DNA of 64,000 nt from Lottia gigantea (Eukaryota > Mollusca > Gastropoda > Lottiidae), in assembly GCF_000327385.1 (NCBI RefSeq), contig NW_008708846.1:1372246-1436245 (forward strand). Direction: 5' to 3'. A program made the translations under genes and the position numbers. Numbering within the stretch: position 1 is the first letter of the stretch; every line of letters begins with the position of its first letter. The notes under the pieces are model-generated. The model worked only from the letters and a program-made list of their open reading frames with translations, made no database searches and had not been told where the DNA came from. This document shows positions 1-10,501 of the stretch, piece by piece.

Positions 1-1
1 A

Positions 2-451
2 ATTACCAAAACCAGTTCAGACACTGAAATACATTCTTACCCCGGTGCCCAAATCCATCACATACAGTCAATCCTGGAATCATACGACCATGATCCCAAA
101 CCTACTACCATTATTCTTCATGTAGGCCTCAACAACCGTGATCAGCTACCAAAGACCTCCTTTAACCAAGCCCAGAAATTAATCGCCACAGCCAACAAAA
201 CCTTCCCAAACTCCAAGATCCTCTTCACATGTATACCCATTTCAAATAAAATCTCGAAGAAAGCACAACAGAACCTCAGCACTCTCAACAACATGATGAT
301 GGAGTCCAGTATCAACAGCGCAACAATCTTACCACCCTACGAAGAAGAATTCGAACCAGTTGATAATCTTCATTGGTCTCCAGAAACAGCAAACAGCATT
401 TATTTGTTTTGGATACACCAGCTTCAAGCATCGAGTAAGTCTTTAAACTAA
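2..451 (+). CDS. PLE ORF1, SGNH/GDSL-hydrolase-like protein (partial, open to left edge)
   Basis: The frame is open without a stop from base 2 to a TAA at 449-451 (149 codons) and has no visible start because the window cuts it. Two SGNH-family blocks are recognisable: HVGLNNRDQL (block III, the G-x-N motif) about residues 43-52, and VDNLHWSPETAN near the C terminus, which matches the block V D-x-x-H motif. The Ser nucleophile block would lie upstream of the window. SGNH domains are known in ORF1 of some CR1/L2-type LINEs, where an esterase role is assumed. Here the ORF sits just upstream of a PLE reverse transcriptase. Enzyme activity is an inference; family membership rests on motif spacing only. 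Confidence 0.6.
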   Translation: MTKTSSDTEIHSYPGAQIHHIQSILESYDHDPKPTTIILHVGLNNRDQLPKTSFNQAQKLIATANKTFPNSKILFTCIPISNKISKKAQQNLSTLNNMMMESSINSATILPPYEEEFEPVDNLHWSPETANSIYLFWIHQLQASSKSLN

Positions 452-459
452 TTACTGGG

Positions 460-2457
460 GATAAAAATACTGAGAGGCCACCGCTAGGCCAAACTGTAGT
501 TAACTTGAGCNNNNNNNNNNNNNNNNNNNNNNNNNNNNNNNNNNNNNNNNNNNNNNNNNNNNNNNNNNNNNNNNNNNNNNNNNNNNNNNNNNNNNNNACA
601 CGAGTGGAACGTGAAGCGTTAAACTTACTTAAGAAAGACGATAGCATTGTTATTAAAAAGAGTGACAAAGGTTCATGTTGTGTCATTCTGAATAGGGAGG
701 ATTACGTTTCAGAAGCAGAGAATCAACTGAATAATCCTAAACATTATGCCATTTTACCGAAACCAATTTTCAAAGAAACTGCTAACATGATTAATAATAT
801 TCTTGCCGATTTAGTCAAAACTAGTTATCTCAAACAGAAACAATATGACTATCTGTCTGCCAAACCTGATTGTCGCGAGAGACATTTGTACACTTTGCCT
901 AAAATCCATAAGAATCCAACCAAGGAGTGGTTTATCTCGAATAAAATCCCTAAAGGCCGCCCGATTATATCTGACTGTGGTAGTGAGTCATATGCAGTGT
1001 CAGAATACATTGATCATTTCTTACTACCTCTAGCATGCCAACATCGCGCCTACCTTAAAGACACAACCGATTTTGTCAATAAAATAAAAAATCTTCGAGT
1101 TCCCTCTAATGCTATTTTAATTTCTATCGACGTTTCTTCTATGTATACCAATATCGATAACACTACTGGTTTAACGGCAGTTCGTAAAGCTTTTAATAGA
1201 AACCCAGATCCAAACAGACCCGACGATGCAATTCTACAGCTTTTAGAGCTTTGTCTTAGTCGAAACGATTTCACATTTAATGGTAAAACATATTTACAAA
1301 CTTCAGGGACAGCAATGGGCAAACGATTCGCCCCTTCGTACGCAACGTGAGGTGTTGCCCCTTTGTCCATTTGACCCACTTTTTTACGGACGCTTTTTGG
1401 ATGACATTTTTATGGTTTGGACTTATTCTATCGAACAGTTTTGGGAATTCTTTGAAATTCTCAACAACCACCATCCTTCTATTAAACTAACCGCAAACGT
1501 GAGTGACAAAAGCATAGACTTTCTCGATACCACAGTCTTTAAGGGAGATTTCATAGCAGAATCAAATAAACTGGATATTAAAGTGTATTTCAAAGAAACT
1601 GATACTCATCAACTCTTGCACAAGAGCTCCTTTCACCCAAAACATACCTTTTCTGGTATAATTAAGTCACAAGTTTTACGATTTCATCGAATTTGTACAA
1701 GATCTTCTGATTTCAACCAAGCCTGTACGATTGTTTTCTCAAAACTGAAAGAGCGTGGGTACTCTAAACGATTTTTACGAAACATAAAAAATTCCACTTT
1801 AGCACAGATAGCAGCTAAGAACAGACTTTATGCCGAAGTACCTCGAGGTTTAAGAAGTGCTCCATGTTTGTCCAGTAGATGCAAAACATGTCCCTTTATA
1901 TCAGAAACTCATTATTTTGTAAGCAACTCTACGAATAAAAGGTACCCGATCCAGGAACATCTAACATGTGAACATTCGAATGTAATATACTTAATTTCAT
2001 GCAAGAAATGCCCCAAACAATATGTAGGAGAAACTAAGAATAATTTACGAACTCGCTTTAATGCTCATAAGTCAGACATCAAATTAAAGAAAGACAAGCC
2101 TGTTTCTAATCATTTCAACCTCGACGACCATTCAATAGACGATCTCGCCCTAATCCCAATTTAGCGTATAGAAATTGACTTGCCCGAAGATGAAACTACC
2201 AAGCCCATTGGATTGAGACATTGAATACAGCAAGATCTATAGGACTAAATATTCATCATAATGTAGGCATAGCACCCTTTGCTGTCCCGTTTAATAGAAC
2301 CAGCAATCGAGCAAGCAAGATAGTTCATGCCCACTATAAGAGCCTTCAAGAGAAATTCCCCCATGTCTATAAGCAGAAAATGATAGTTGCATATTCAAAA
2401 AATAAGAACTTAAATGATAATATTGTTCATAGTAAACTAAAAACAATCAGCACATAA
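460..2457 (+). pseudogene. PLE ORF2: reverse transcriptase with C-terminal GIY-YIG endonuclease
   Basis: The N-terminal PLE signature is seen as PLGQTVVNLS before the assembly gap. RT motifs follow in order: LPKIHKNP, KGRPIISD, ISIDVSSMYTNI (motif A), TSGTAMGKRFAPSYA (motif B) and RFLDDIFMVW (motif C, catalytic DD). The endonuclease is seen as VIYLISCKKCPKQYVGET then LRTRFNAHKSDI, with a tail WIETLNTARSIGLNI typical of PLE GIY-YIG domains. The frame is broken between motifs B and C (near 1320-1350) and again just after 2164, so this copy cannot make a full protein. It reads on a frame different from ORF1 and the two nearly abut. Confidence 0.88.
511..597. other. Assembly gap (run of N)
   Basis: Eighty-seven unknown bases lie inside the N-terminal part of the PLE ORF2. 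The true gap length may differ. The parallel copies near 23798-23830 and 24087-24130 show what kind of sequence belongs here: the start of the RT-associated N-terminal domain. Confidence 0.99.
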
Positions 2458-2471
2458 CAGATACTATACTT

Positions 2472-2488
2472 CTCGCCCACCGGGCGAG
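2472..2488 (+). other. PLE 3'-UTR hairpin (7-bp stem, 3-nt loop)
   Basis: CTCGCCC-ACC-GGGCGAG followed by a T-rich run lies just after the ORF2 stop. The same hairpin recurs at 22280-22296, and with a C-to-T change that keeps pairing through G-U at 24280-24296. Pairing kept in three copies suggests an RNA structure, perhaps for 3' processing or RT recognition. The role is inferred. Confidence 0.65.
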
Positions 2489-2633
2489 TTATTTTTTCTA
2501 ATTTCAGATCAGAATAAGAACAGAAGAAAACCCAATATCAAGACCCTTAATCCTAATTTCTAAATAAAGTGTCTGCTCCACCCTAGGCCTGTACATTTGG
2601 GAGAATCAAACCCTCCCTTCCCCGAAATCTAAA

Positions 2634-2924
2634 GATAAGATATCCGCAGAAGATTATATTCGATTAGCTAATGAACACGATGTAACGAATGAATTTAAGA
2701 AACCATGGGTGAAAAGTTTCACCAATGGAGTAGTTATTCCAAAGGATGATGATAAACAAAATGAAGTTTTTAGAAGTTATCTAAATCTCGTTAAGAGAAA
2801 AGCACCGGACAATGAAGGAATCATATATACTTACAACGACGGAAAAGAATTGGACATGGATGAAAACTACGAATTTGATGATTACGATTATTTGACTATT
2901 CAAGAAGAGAATGAAGAATGTTAA
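2634..2924 (+). CDS. Unidentified acidic ORF, C-terminal part, in Polinton copy I
   Basis: An open frame runs from the PLE junction to TAA at 2922-2924 (first ATG at 2709). It begins about KISAEDYIRLANEHDV and ends in a strongly acidic tail rich in D, E and Y. It runs convergent to the capsid block, as replication genes do in many Polintons, so it may be the C-terminal end of such a gene. I do not recognise the family. It is absent from copy II, where the PLE occupies the matching place. Confidence 0.4.
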   Translation, partial: DKISAEDYIRLANEHDVTNEFKKPWVKSFTNGVVIPKDDDKQNEVFRSYLNLVKRKAPDNEGIIYTYNDGKELDMDENYEFDDYDYLTIQEENEEC

Positions 2925-3017
2925 TTTTTTTGTTTTAAATGAAGTTGAATAACAATTTCCTCGTTACCAAAATCTATAAACCTATTTTTACCATCTTTGA
3001 TTTCCAGATTTATATCT

Positions 3018-3639
3018 TTAATCATAAAGGATTAAAAAAAGTGGTAAATACGTCGATTGAAATGGTTTCTCTATAATTCTATATCCTATCGGTACAGTGA
3101 ATGTTGGAAGACCGTAAATAATCTGACGTTTGTATTTATTGAAAAAATCACCGTTTATCAAATTGCAATGTATATTTATGACATCGATATCATTCTCGAT
3201 ATTAGCTTTGTGTGGTGGATTGGGTGTATATTTGTTTATCAAATCCTAGTAACGCATTCAATGAATTTTCTACGTTGAAATCAACTTGACTATTATTTCT
3301 TAATATCAGTTTTATTTTGTTTAGATTCAAATTACATTCGAATTCAATATTGTTTTTACCATTGACACTTCCTCCATATTCAGATAGGTATTCGTTAATG
3401 GCTATGTATTCGTAGCTTCCTGGTAGTAGACGTATGGTTTTGAACGTAACTCCATTATCTGTTGATATTTTTATTTAGTTATTTTTTTCGTTGATATTTC
3501 TAATGGAATTGTAAACAGAGAAATACTTTAATCCCAATTCATATTCTTGATTGCGATTGAGTTCGTACTCATAATCTAGAGACAATTTGATGTCTGATTT
3601 ATTTGAGGTGATGACGAACAGTTGTTCTTTATTTGACAT
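3018..3639 (-). pseudogene. Polinton penton/minor-capsid-like protein (fossil)
   Basis: The start matches copy II (ATG at 24604, MSNKEQLFVITSNKSD). Visible features are the YELGLKYFSVYNSIRNI block near the N terminus, a GSYEYIAINEYL block in the middle and a C-terminal IYGLPTFTVPIGYRI block. This layout recalls a protein common in Polinton/adintovirus-like loci of cnidarians and arthropods that is thought to be the minor capsid (penton) protein. That assignment is from memory of the family and tentative. Fossil, broken. Confidence 0.45.
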
Positions 3640-3669
3640 TTTTAATCACGCTTTTATAATCATTTTTAT

Positions 3670-4489
3670 CTATGATACCTTTTTTAGGAGTCTTTTTAAT
3701 ATAAAATTTACTTCATTATATTGTCTGTGCGATCGATGTCCTTCCTCCATTGCCGCTAATATTGCTCGTAATCTATTAAGTAGTTCCTCGTTGTTGTCGG
3801 ATAAAAACGTTATACCTTGTCCAGATGCCACCATATCATCGAACTCGTCTATTTCTTGTATGATTGGTGTATAATCTTCTGCATAATCATCTGATTCATC
3901 ATCTTCATATTCATCAGGAATAACTTTATTTATATATGTTTCAACTGCTTTCGATCTTCTTGTTTCGGGTCCCGACTTTCTTATTGCATGTAGAAATTTT
4001 GAGTATGCTAGTAAATCCTTGTAATCGGCAATGCCAATATACCCACCATTCATTAAATCTATTAACCCTTTTGTTAATGTAAATATTAAGTTTTTTGTAT
4101 CGATTTTGAATATTGGGGAATTTGCTCTAAATTTTATTCTAAATCCATTAAACCCCTCTTCATCAATGATTGGTGTAATACTCTTTGGTAAATCTGCTTT
4201 AGGGTTTGAAAAAAGACTATTAATGTCATCTAATGTCCTAATTATCATACCACCATATGAATTCGGTTCTGGGTGATCTTTATGAGGTTCTTATAGGAGG
4301 TTTATATTCTAAAGCTAATTTCTTTTTAATATCCTCTTGAGATTTTAATATGGGTTGAAATAGAGTTTGTAGATTTTCCGTTAATCCGAGTTGTTGTAAT
4401 CTGTTATTTTCAACTTGGGTCTTTATTTTATTCTTAGCTTTGATATATTCTTTATTTCTTTTTAAAATATTATTCCAATCGCTACTCAT
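3670..4489 (-). pseudogene. Uncharacterised Polinton protein with coiled-coil N terminus (fossil)
   Basis: The N-terminal part (minus strand from 4489) is lysine-rich and looks coiled-coil. The C-terminal part contains LTKGLIDLMNGG, an acidic linker, GQGITFLSDNNEELLNRL and a basic end. The same protein is seen at 24680-25445. It sits between the ATPase and the minor-capsid-like gene in both copies. It resembles a multi-copy protein of unknown role in Polinton-like loci of other invertebrates. Fossil, broken. Confidence 0.5.
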
Positions 4490-4596
4490 TTTAAAAAAAA
4501 TAAAATTAACATATGTCGATCATAACTCTTTCACCCGCAGGTTTTCTAGTATTTACAAAGACATATCCATGATCATCTGGGTTTCACCATTGAGCT

Positions 4597-5221
4597 TTAC
4601 AAACTTTTTTTGAATGTATCTCTGTCCATTCCGTGATTTATCGACTGAATGATTTGAGATAAATCTTTATCGTTTAATTCAAATAATAAAAAACAATTTG
4701 CATTTTTTCTAATGAACATAGATTCCATTCCGTAAAAAGATTGAGATTGGTATATGCAGTGACAGTTGTGATGTCTTCCCTTCGTGAAGAATTCTAGTTG
4801 AACAGCTTGATTTCTTTGCGCTACGCAGTCGTCAAACAATATTAAGTTCTTTCGTTTGCTATCAATATTAGACAAGTCTAGATCATTAACATTTTTCGTA
4901 AGAAAAACTTTTATATCCGTTGGATTCTTTCCTTCGATGTAGTTATCTATGACATCTTTTATTTCCACTTCTTCTTCGTTTTCTTCGTAATATTGAAATA
5001 GGTCTTGAACATCATTCTTTGGTAGATAATCTAAAGCTTTGCGGATAATACGATTGCTCTGGTGTTGTTGTGTAGATATACAAAGAATCGAAATCTAAAA
5101 GGTTTGGTGTTGTCAACATGTTAAAAGTGAGATGAGTTTTCCCAGAACCGGAACTACCGCATATACACATGAGCATTGAGTTATTAGGAAATATTTCTGA
5201 ATGATTAAATTTTTTGCCCAT
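4597..5221 (-). pseudogene. Genome-packaging ATPase, FtsK/HerA (A32-like) family (fossil)
   Basis: The Walker A motif CGSSGSGKTHL lies near residue 20 and the Walker B motif NLILFDDC near the middle, followed by HNCHCIYQSQS, the sensor-like region typical of viral A32-type packaging ATPases. The family drives DNA into preformed capsids. Copy II (25553-26156) preserves more of the middle. Fossil, broken. Confidence 0.8.
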
Positions 5222-5232
5222 TTTTTATTATT

Positions 5233-5716
5233 TTATTTTATTCCAAAAATCATCCCTTCTCCTTTATACTTTGAAAGAAATATTCCTTCTCCAGTGTGTA
5301 TATTTTTTAAAAATATTCCATTACCCTTATGTTTGACTTTGACTTCTCCTGAATCAATACTATCTACTAATTTATTTAATCCTTGTTTAACAGTTTTCTT
5401 GGTTTGTTCCCCAAATCTTTTTCCAAATTCTTTTATTGTGCCTATCATATCTCCCACTTCTGAACCTTTCTTTTCCGTTTTAGGTTTTTTAACCTCTGCT
5501 GCCAACTTTTCCATTGCTAAATTGTGTCTATGATCTTCGGCTGCTTTCTTTTCTTCGGTAGCTTTTGTACCAGCAGCTTTTGCAACAGCAGCTTTCTTTT
5601 CGTTGGCAGAACTTACTCCAGCAGCTGCACCACCAGCTATTGCACCCGCCGCGGTAAGACCAGCAAATATTAAAGGTAGGGAAAATATTTTTTTTTACAT
5701 TTGTGTCAATTCTTTC
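5233..5716 (-). pseudogene. Small Ala-rich, core/membrane-like Polinton protein (fossil)
   Basis: The visible parts are an Ala/Lys-rich segment, a helical stretch around GDMIGTIKEFGKRFGEQTKK, and C-terminal Gly-x-Gly repeats such as HKGNGIF, TGEGIF and KGEGMIF. These recall adenain-type cleavage sites or pX/pVI-like core proteins. Copy II (26195-26773) also shows a hydrophobic segment near its N terminus. The role is an inference. Fossil. Confidence 0.45.
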
Positions 5717-5738
5717 TAAGTGTATATCATCTCTGACT

Positions 5739-6950
5739 TTACAATATTTTAATTAAATGATTTGCTTCTTCGAGTAGTAAACAATAACCGGTTACATCTC
5801 CTTGTGTTTTTTCAATATGAATATTTATGTTCACCCCTGTTTTGAAAAGATCATCTTGGTGAGTTGATAGATCAAAACAGAAGATTGGATGATTAAGTGC
5901 AAAATCTACATATTCAAACTGAGGTGGATTTCTAAATAATTCACACATGTTTTTATAGTTTCTATACAATTCATTATAATCCTTTGTGGTTGGATTAATT
6001 GTTAAAGGTTGGTTAGGATAATTATCGTTGTTTAATCTTACTTGAACTTTATGGATTAAAGGATCTTGAGTTTGGTTCATTGCCACTCTGAAGACATTAT
6101 TGTTATTCGTTTGAGAATCTGGTAAGTTCTTGAAACCAACTATTAAATATCTTGCTGGTTTAATAGTGTTAGGGATTGGCCAGGTGGTGGATTCTCCAGT
6201 TAAAGTCATGCTACCTACCGTATTACGATGAAGAAAAGCTATTTCAATATTTTTAGTTAATGAGTTTAATATTCTCGTTTCTACTTCAATTGATGGTGTT
6301 ATTACGGGTATGAAAAGTTGGAGATTCGTAATTTCTAATTTTGCATCTGAACCATTCTCTTTGTAGATGAATTTTATATGGTAACCCTATGGAAACTTTT
6401 CTATGTTCCAACAGACCGAATAAACGATATAATTTCCAATTTACGTAATTACCCCACCTATTATTCTCAACAATATTATTGTACTAAAGTACTCGATTTT
6501 CGAATCCATGATTAGCTGCTCGTGCTACTCTTTCTATTGTGTTTCGAGCAACAACTCTCATTCTAGCTAAATCAGCATCATTTGCAAGATTTCTTACCGG
6601 TCCTTTTAAAACACTTCCATCGCCAACATCGAGTATCCAACCTGAGACTGAATCGAAATCTTTAGGATATAAAACTGTTTTCAACATTGTGTCGAATTCC
6701 CCAGGGTGTTTGATTGTTTTTATCGGATTTGAACCAGCTTCCAAAACCATCTTGCTAAATAAAGATGGAAAGAAATTGTTTTCTAACGTTGTATTAGTTT
6801 GTGGAACTTGATTCCGAGTTCCATCGTTAATTTTGAAATCACATCTGAAATAAACATCGGAAAGAAGCAACCAATTCGATAATGAATTTATTTCGAAGGC
6901 AATTCTATCACCGTCATTCAATTGGGATATAGAACTAACTAACTAAGCTA
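5739..6950 (-). pseudogene. Polinton major capsid protein (double jelly-roll type) (fossil)
   Basis: The C-terminal half contains PARYLIVGFKNLPDSQ, then a NNNNVFRVAMN block, HKVQVRLNNDNYPNQPLT, and FEYVDFALNHPIFCFDLS. The N-terminal half contains FFPSLFSKMVLEAGSNPI and FDTMLKTVLYPKDFDSVS. These blocks are those of Polinton/adintovirus hexon-like major capsid proteins as I know them. The sequence corresponds to 26825-28127 in copy II. Fossil, broken. Confidence 0.75.
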
Positions 6951-6955
6951 TTGAA

Positions 6956-7482
6956 GTCTTCTCTAATAGTTTATGTTTGATTACAGATGGGTGGAACCTT
7001 ATCACAATTTTGAATCCTATTTAACTAAACTTTCTTTTAAAGAGCGATCTATTATGTGTAGATTTAGGTGTGGGTCCAATTGCCTTCCATACACAAGGAA
7101 TAGATTCACACAGGATACAAATATGATCTCTTCATTATGTGGTAGTGATTGCCCCGATGAGTATCATTATGTGCTCATTTGTCTGACTTTGAATAGTGAA
7201 CTTAAATTGTACATCAAACCCTATTATTATACTAAACCAAATACTGATAAATTTAACCAATTATTCTCCTGTATTAACAGGAGACAACTTTCAAACTTGG
7301 CAAAATTCATACAATTGATAATTAGTAATTTATGATCATTTTCATTTGTTATTATTAATGATTGTAATTGTTAATATGTACTGTCGCCATCTAATTGATA
7401 ATTGTTAAACATGTTTGTATTTCTCATTTACCTCTTAAAGGGGTCGTATGAGAGAATAAACTATCTATCTATCTATCATCGG
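6956..7482 (+). mobile_element. LINE 3'-end fragment with (CTAT)n tail
   Basis: An ORF at 6973-7335 encodes the C-terminal tail of a LINE RT protein: SFKERSIMCRFRCGSNCLPY and a zinc-finger-like C-x4-C...H-x5-C pattern (SLCGSDCPDEYHYVLIC). It is followed by a short 3' UTR, AATAAA at 7455 and a CTATCTATCTAT tail, the short tandem 3' end typical of several I-group LINEs. It cuts off Polinton copy I. The upstream part is absent, as expected for 5' truncation. Confidence 0.75.
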
Positions 7483-9058
7483 TTCCTCCAACATCAATAA
7501 TATCCCAACCATTGATCCCGATACCCAAGCCGAATCCTTTCCTTGTGCCAGTGTCTAACATAATATACACCATTTGATCTCTAAGGTTTCTACATCTACT
7601 ATTCAATTAGATTGAACAACAGAGAAGAGTCTGGTGAATCCATCCACAGGCGAGACATCGTCAAACTAGGCCAAACCATCGTGAATCTGAGCTCGCGCAA
7701 TTTTCTCCCCTTAAAGAAACAGATTTAAGTAAAGGATTAACCTTTACTCCTACATCTAAATCTCTTTCACGCATACCAATTTGCGATAGTATATACGAAG
7801 AAGTTTCCCGTTTACCACTGGTAAATGAAAAGAACAACCTTACTAATTTTAAACGCTCTGTTTTGACCACTTTGAAAAATGAATTATCAATTAAAGATGG
7901 GTTCCCTTATTTTTATTTATGAAAATAAAAAAGCTAATACTTATATTAATAGAAAGTAGAGGTGTTCTAATGACTTCGAAAAATACCAGTTTGTCTCACA
8001 CGTCCATATTTAATTCATAATCAGCTAAATTAGAAGAGAATTACCAGTAGAATTCCAATGAGTGACGATCAAGAAAGGTCAAAAAGTCTTATTTTGTTTA
8101 TCCAGAATGTACATACATAGACATTTATGATGGATTTAAACACTTAATTATATGCGATAACATCACAATGATATGATTAAGAATACATGATAATTCATTA
8201 GAAACATCAATTAATCAAATACAATGTAATGTGCTAAATTTGACATTAAAAAATAAGGAAACCCATCTTTAAATAATGCAAACTAGATCAACCAATTTTA
8301 TGGAAACGGCTAAACAAATTACCAGTATTTTGAAAATGTTGGTACATAAAGGCTTTTTATCTGATTCTCAATATACATTACCAAGAATTCATAAAAATCC
8401 GAAATCTGATTGGCACTTCTCTCTTTAAGGGTAGGCCAATTATTTACGACTGTTCCAGCGAATCTTATCAAGTGTCCGAATACATTGACCACTTTTCACT
8501 GCCATTGGCTTGCAAACATCCGTCTACATGAAAGACACTACCGATTTTATTGAAAAAAAATAAGGAAATTAGATATACCAGATAACGCGTTTTTCATTTC
8601 TTTAGATGGAACGAGTATGTATACGAATATTGAAAACAACTCCGGTTTAGACGCTTTCTCAGAAACCCAAATCCTGATCGTCCAGACAAAGAAATTTTAG
8701 ATTTATTAGAAATATGCCTCATGCGAAATGACTTCAATTTCAATGGAAAAATCTATCTTAAAACTTCTGGTACGGCCAAGTTGTGCAAAAAATTTTATGG
8801 CTGAATTGGAACACAAAATCTCACTATCATTGGCAAACTTTTGGGAGTATTTCGAAATTTCAAACAATCACCATCCTTCTATAAAACTTACAGCAAATAT
8901 CTCTGAATTTACAATGAATTTTTTGGATACAACTGTATTCAAAGGACCATGTTTCATTCAAACAAAAAAACTCGAAATTAAAGTATATTTCAAAGAAACT
9001 GACACACACAAAATTTTATTCAAAACTTCGTTCCATCCGAAGCACACGTTTTCTGGCG
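7483..9058 (+). mobile_element. Penelope-like element B, degenerate
   Basis: A second, older PLE of a different lineage. Recognisable pieces are KLGQTIVNLSSRNFLPL near 7655, then LSKGLTFTPT, the RT block YTLPRIHKNPKSDW near 8370, KGRPIIYDCSSESYQVSEY near 8430 and FLDTTVFKGPCFIQTKK near 8930. No GIY-YIG part remains: the Ty3/gypsy element begins at 9059. Many stops and frame changes are present, and part of the region between the N-terminal domain and the RT is missing around the MITE insertion. Confidence 0.75.
7895..8268. mobile_element. 374-bp MITE with TTAA target duplication
   Basis: Terminal inverted repeats AGATGGGTTCCCTTATTTTT (left) and AGATGGGTTTCCTTATTTTT (right end, reverse complement) flank a non-coding AT-rich interior. 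TTAA lies on both sides (7891-7894 and 8269-8272). TTAA duplications are used by piggyBac- and Kolobok-type transposases, so the unit is a non-autonomous element of one of these. It sits inside PLE B. Confidence 0.8.
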
Positions 9059-9151
9059 TGCATCTTAGTTATGGCCGCAGCTATATTCAATTAAGGGCAT
9101 AACTCTCAATACATAAAATGATCAGAGGAGTCCGAAACACTGGACACTACA
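9059..9151 (-). repeat. 3' LTR of the Ty3/gypsy element
   Basis: The repeat matches 13484-13576 with about 4 differences. On the element strand it runs TG...CA and follows a polypurine tract. Ninety-three bases is very short for a gypsy LTR. Confidence 0.7.
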
Positions 9152-9365
9152 TCCCTCCCCCCTTTAGATAAAAGAACATTGTCACTGGTTACATAATAGC
9201 ACTGAAAGTTATTTGTGTTCTTTTCAAGTTAAAATAAAATTAAAAATGGATAACTGTCCACTTGATTAGATTTAAAATATTACGCATTATTTAGCACATT
9301 GATTAAATATAATGTTACTCAAATCACAGTTCAGAACAATTGACTAGGAAATAATTAAAATTGCC

Positions 9366-10501
9366 CTAAACATAGTCATTTAGATAACGGGGTCTATTAC
9401 GATGTCTTCTTGGGTTTCTTCTCATTGGTTGTGGAATTACTGGATTTGGTCGTTGAGCATAACTATCATCCTCGATGTCATCTTCAGAATCGGATGTTGC
9501 TTTATTGAGCTGATTTGACGTAGTTGGTACTCTTTTTAGTAACGAGCTGTTTCTTGCATAAACTTTACCATTAGGTCGTTTCAGTGTAATCATAGATCCT
9601 TTAACATCTAATACAACGGATGGTTCAGCACTAAAAGGCGTAGACAATTTATTGACTTTATTCTGTTTCACTAATACCAAGTCTCCTTGCATGAGATCGG
9701 ATGATTTGGCATGGAACTTTTGATCTGCATATGATTTCATCTTACATTTGGCAGCTTTATCGTTTATTCTAGCCAATTTCTGGTGGTTGTCTTCACTTGG
9801 TGTTTCTAATGAATTTTCTGGAAGTTTGGTTTTGATTTGACGATTAAACAACAGTTGAGCTGGTGATACACCGGTTGTAGAATGTGGCGTTGCTCTATAG
9901 TTGAGTAAAAATTGATTAAGATCTCTCTTCCATTCTCCCCTTTCAACAAAAGATGAACGAATGTACTTTTCGATCGTGCGCATAAACCTTTCAGCTTCAC
10001 CATTTGCCAGTATGGAGTGACACGTGCATGATGAAAACCAACAGTTTTAGCATATGATTGAAAATCTGCACCATTAAATGGGGGTCCATTATCAGATTTA
10101 AGTTCGTAAACAATTCCATGTGTAGCAAACATTTTGTCTAACTTTGGTATAATACAGCGAGCTGAGGTTGATTTGATGATTTCTACTTCTGGGTAACGAG
10201 AGTAATAATCCATAACCACTAACAGATAGTCTCCAGAGGGAAATGGTCCGCAAAAATCAGCACTTACATGACTCCAGGGTTGTGATGGAAATTCTGTCAT
10301 GTGAAGTGGTTCTGGTTTTGGTGAGGTTCCAGTGTTTGCTGATTGACAAGGTATACAATGATTGATGAGTGATTCTGTATCTCGATCAATGTTGGGATAC
10401 CATACTTTTTCTCGAAGTAATCGTTTGGTTTTAACAACTCCTTGATGACCTTCGTGAGCTATTTTGAGACAATTATCACGTAGAGATTCTGGTATTACCA
10501 A
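9366..10501 (-). pseudogene. Ty3/gypsy integrase region (fossil)
   Basis: The HHCC zinc-binding part is seen as HEGHQGVVKTKRLL ... CIPCQ. The catalytic core follows with SADFCGPFPSGDYLLVVMDY and ELKSDNGPPF, holding the first two D residues of the DDE triad. The C-terminal part includes LNYRATPHSTTGVSPAQLLF, common in gypsy integrases, and ends in a basic tail. Fossil. Confidence 0.85.

Larger units (their letters stand above)
1..2633 (+). mobile_element. Penelope-like element A (PLE, GIY-YIG type), left end outside window
   Basis: A retroelement of the Penelope-like class. In order it holds an SGNH-hydrolase-like ORF1 (2-451), an 87-base assembly gap, an RT plus GIY-YIG endonuclease ORF2 (460-2457), and a 3' end with a strong hairpin and an AATAAA signal near 2565. 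Compared with the copy at 21866-24412, its pseudo-LTR should lie just left of base 1. The 3' end stops in the motif CCCTCCCTTCCCCGAAATCT and passes directly into Polinton sequence at about 2633. The class call is firm because RT and endonuclease motifs are both visible. The subfamily is not determined. Confidence 0.9.
2634..6954 (-). mobile_element. Polinton/adintovirus-type fossil, copy I
   Basis: A capsid-bearing Polinton fossil with a morphogenesis block on the minus strand. Reading right to left it holds the major capsid protein, a small Ala-rich/core-like protein, a FtsK/HerA-type packaging ATPase, an uncharacterised protein and a penton/minor-capsid-like protein. The same gene order occurs in copy II (24413-28127). 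No terminal inverted repeat is seen: the left side joins a PLE 3' end and the right side joins a LINE 3' fragment. No DNA polymerase B, integrase or protease is recognised. The copy is broken, with several breaks. The two copies remain readily alignable, so both look moderately young. Confidence 0.82.

Noticed and set aside
312-686. Minus-strand open frame across the PLE ORF1 and the assembly gap
   Set aside because: It is the antisense of the SGNH-like ORF, repeated only because the sense ORF is repeated (also at 23600-23812 and 23891-24103).
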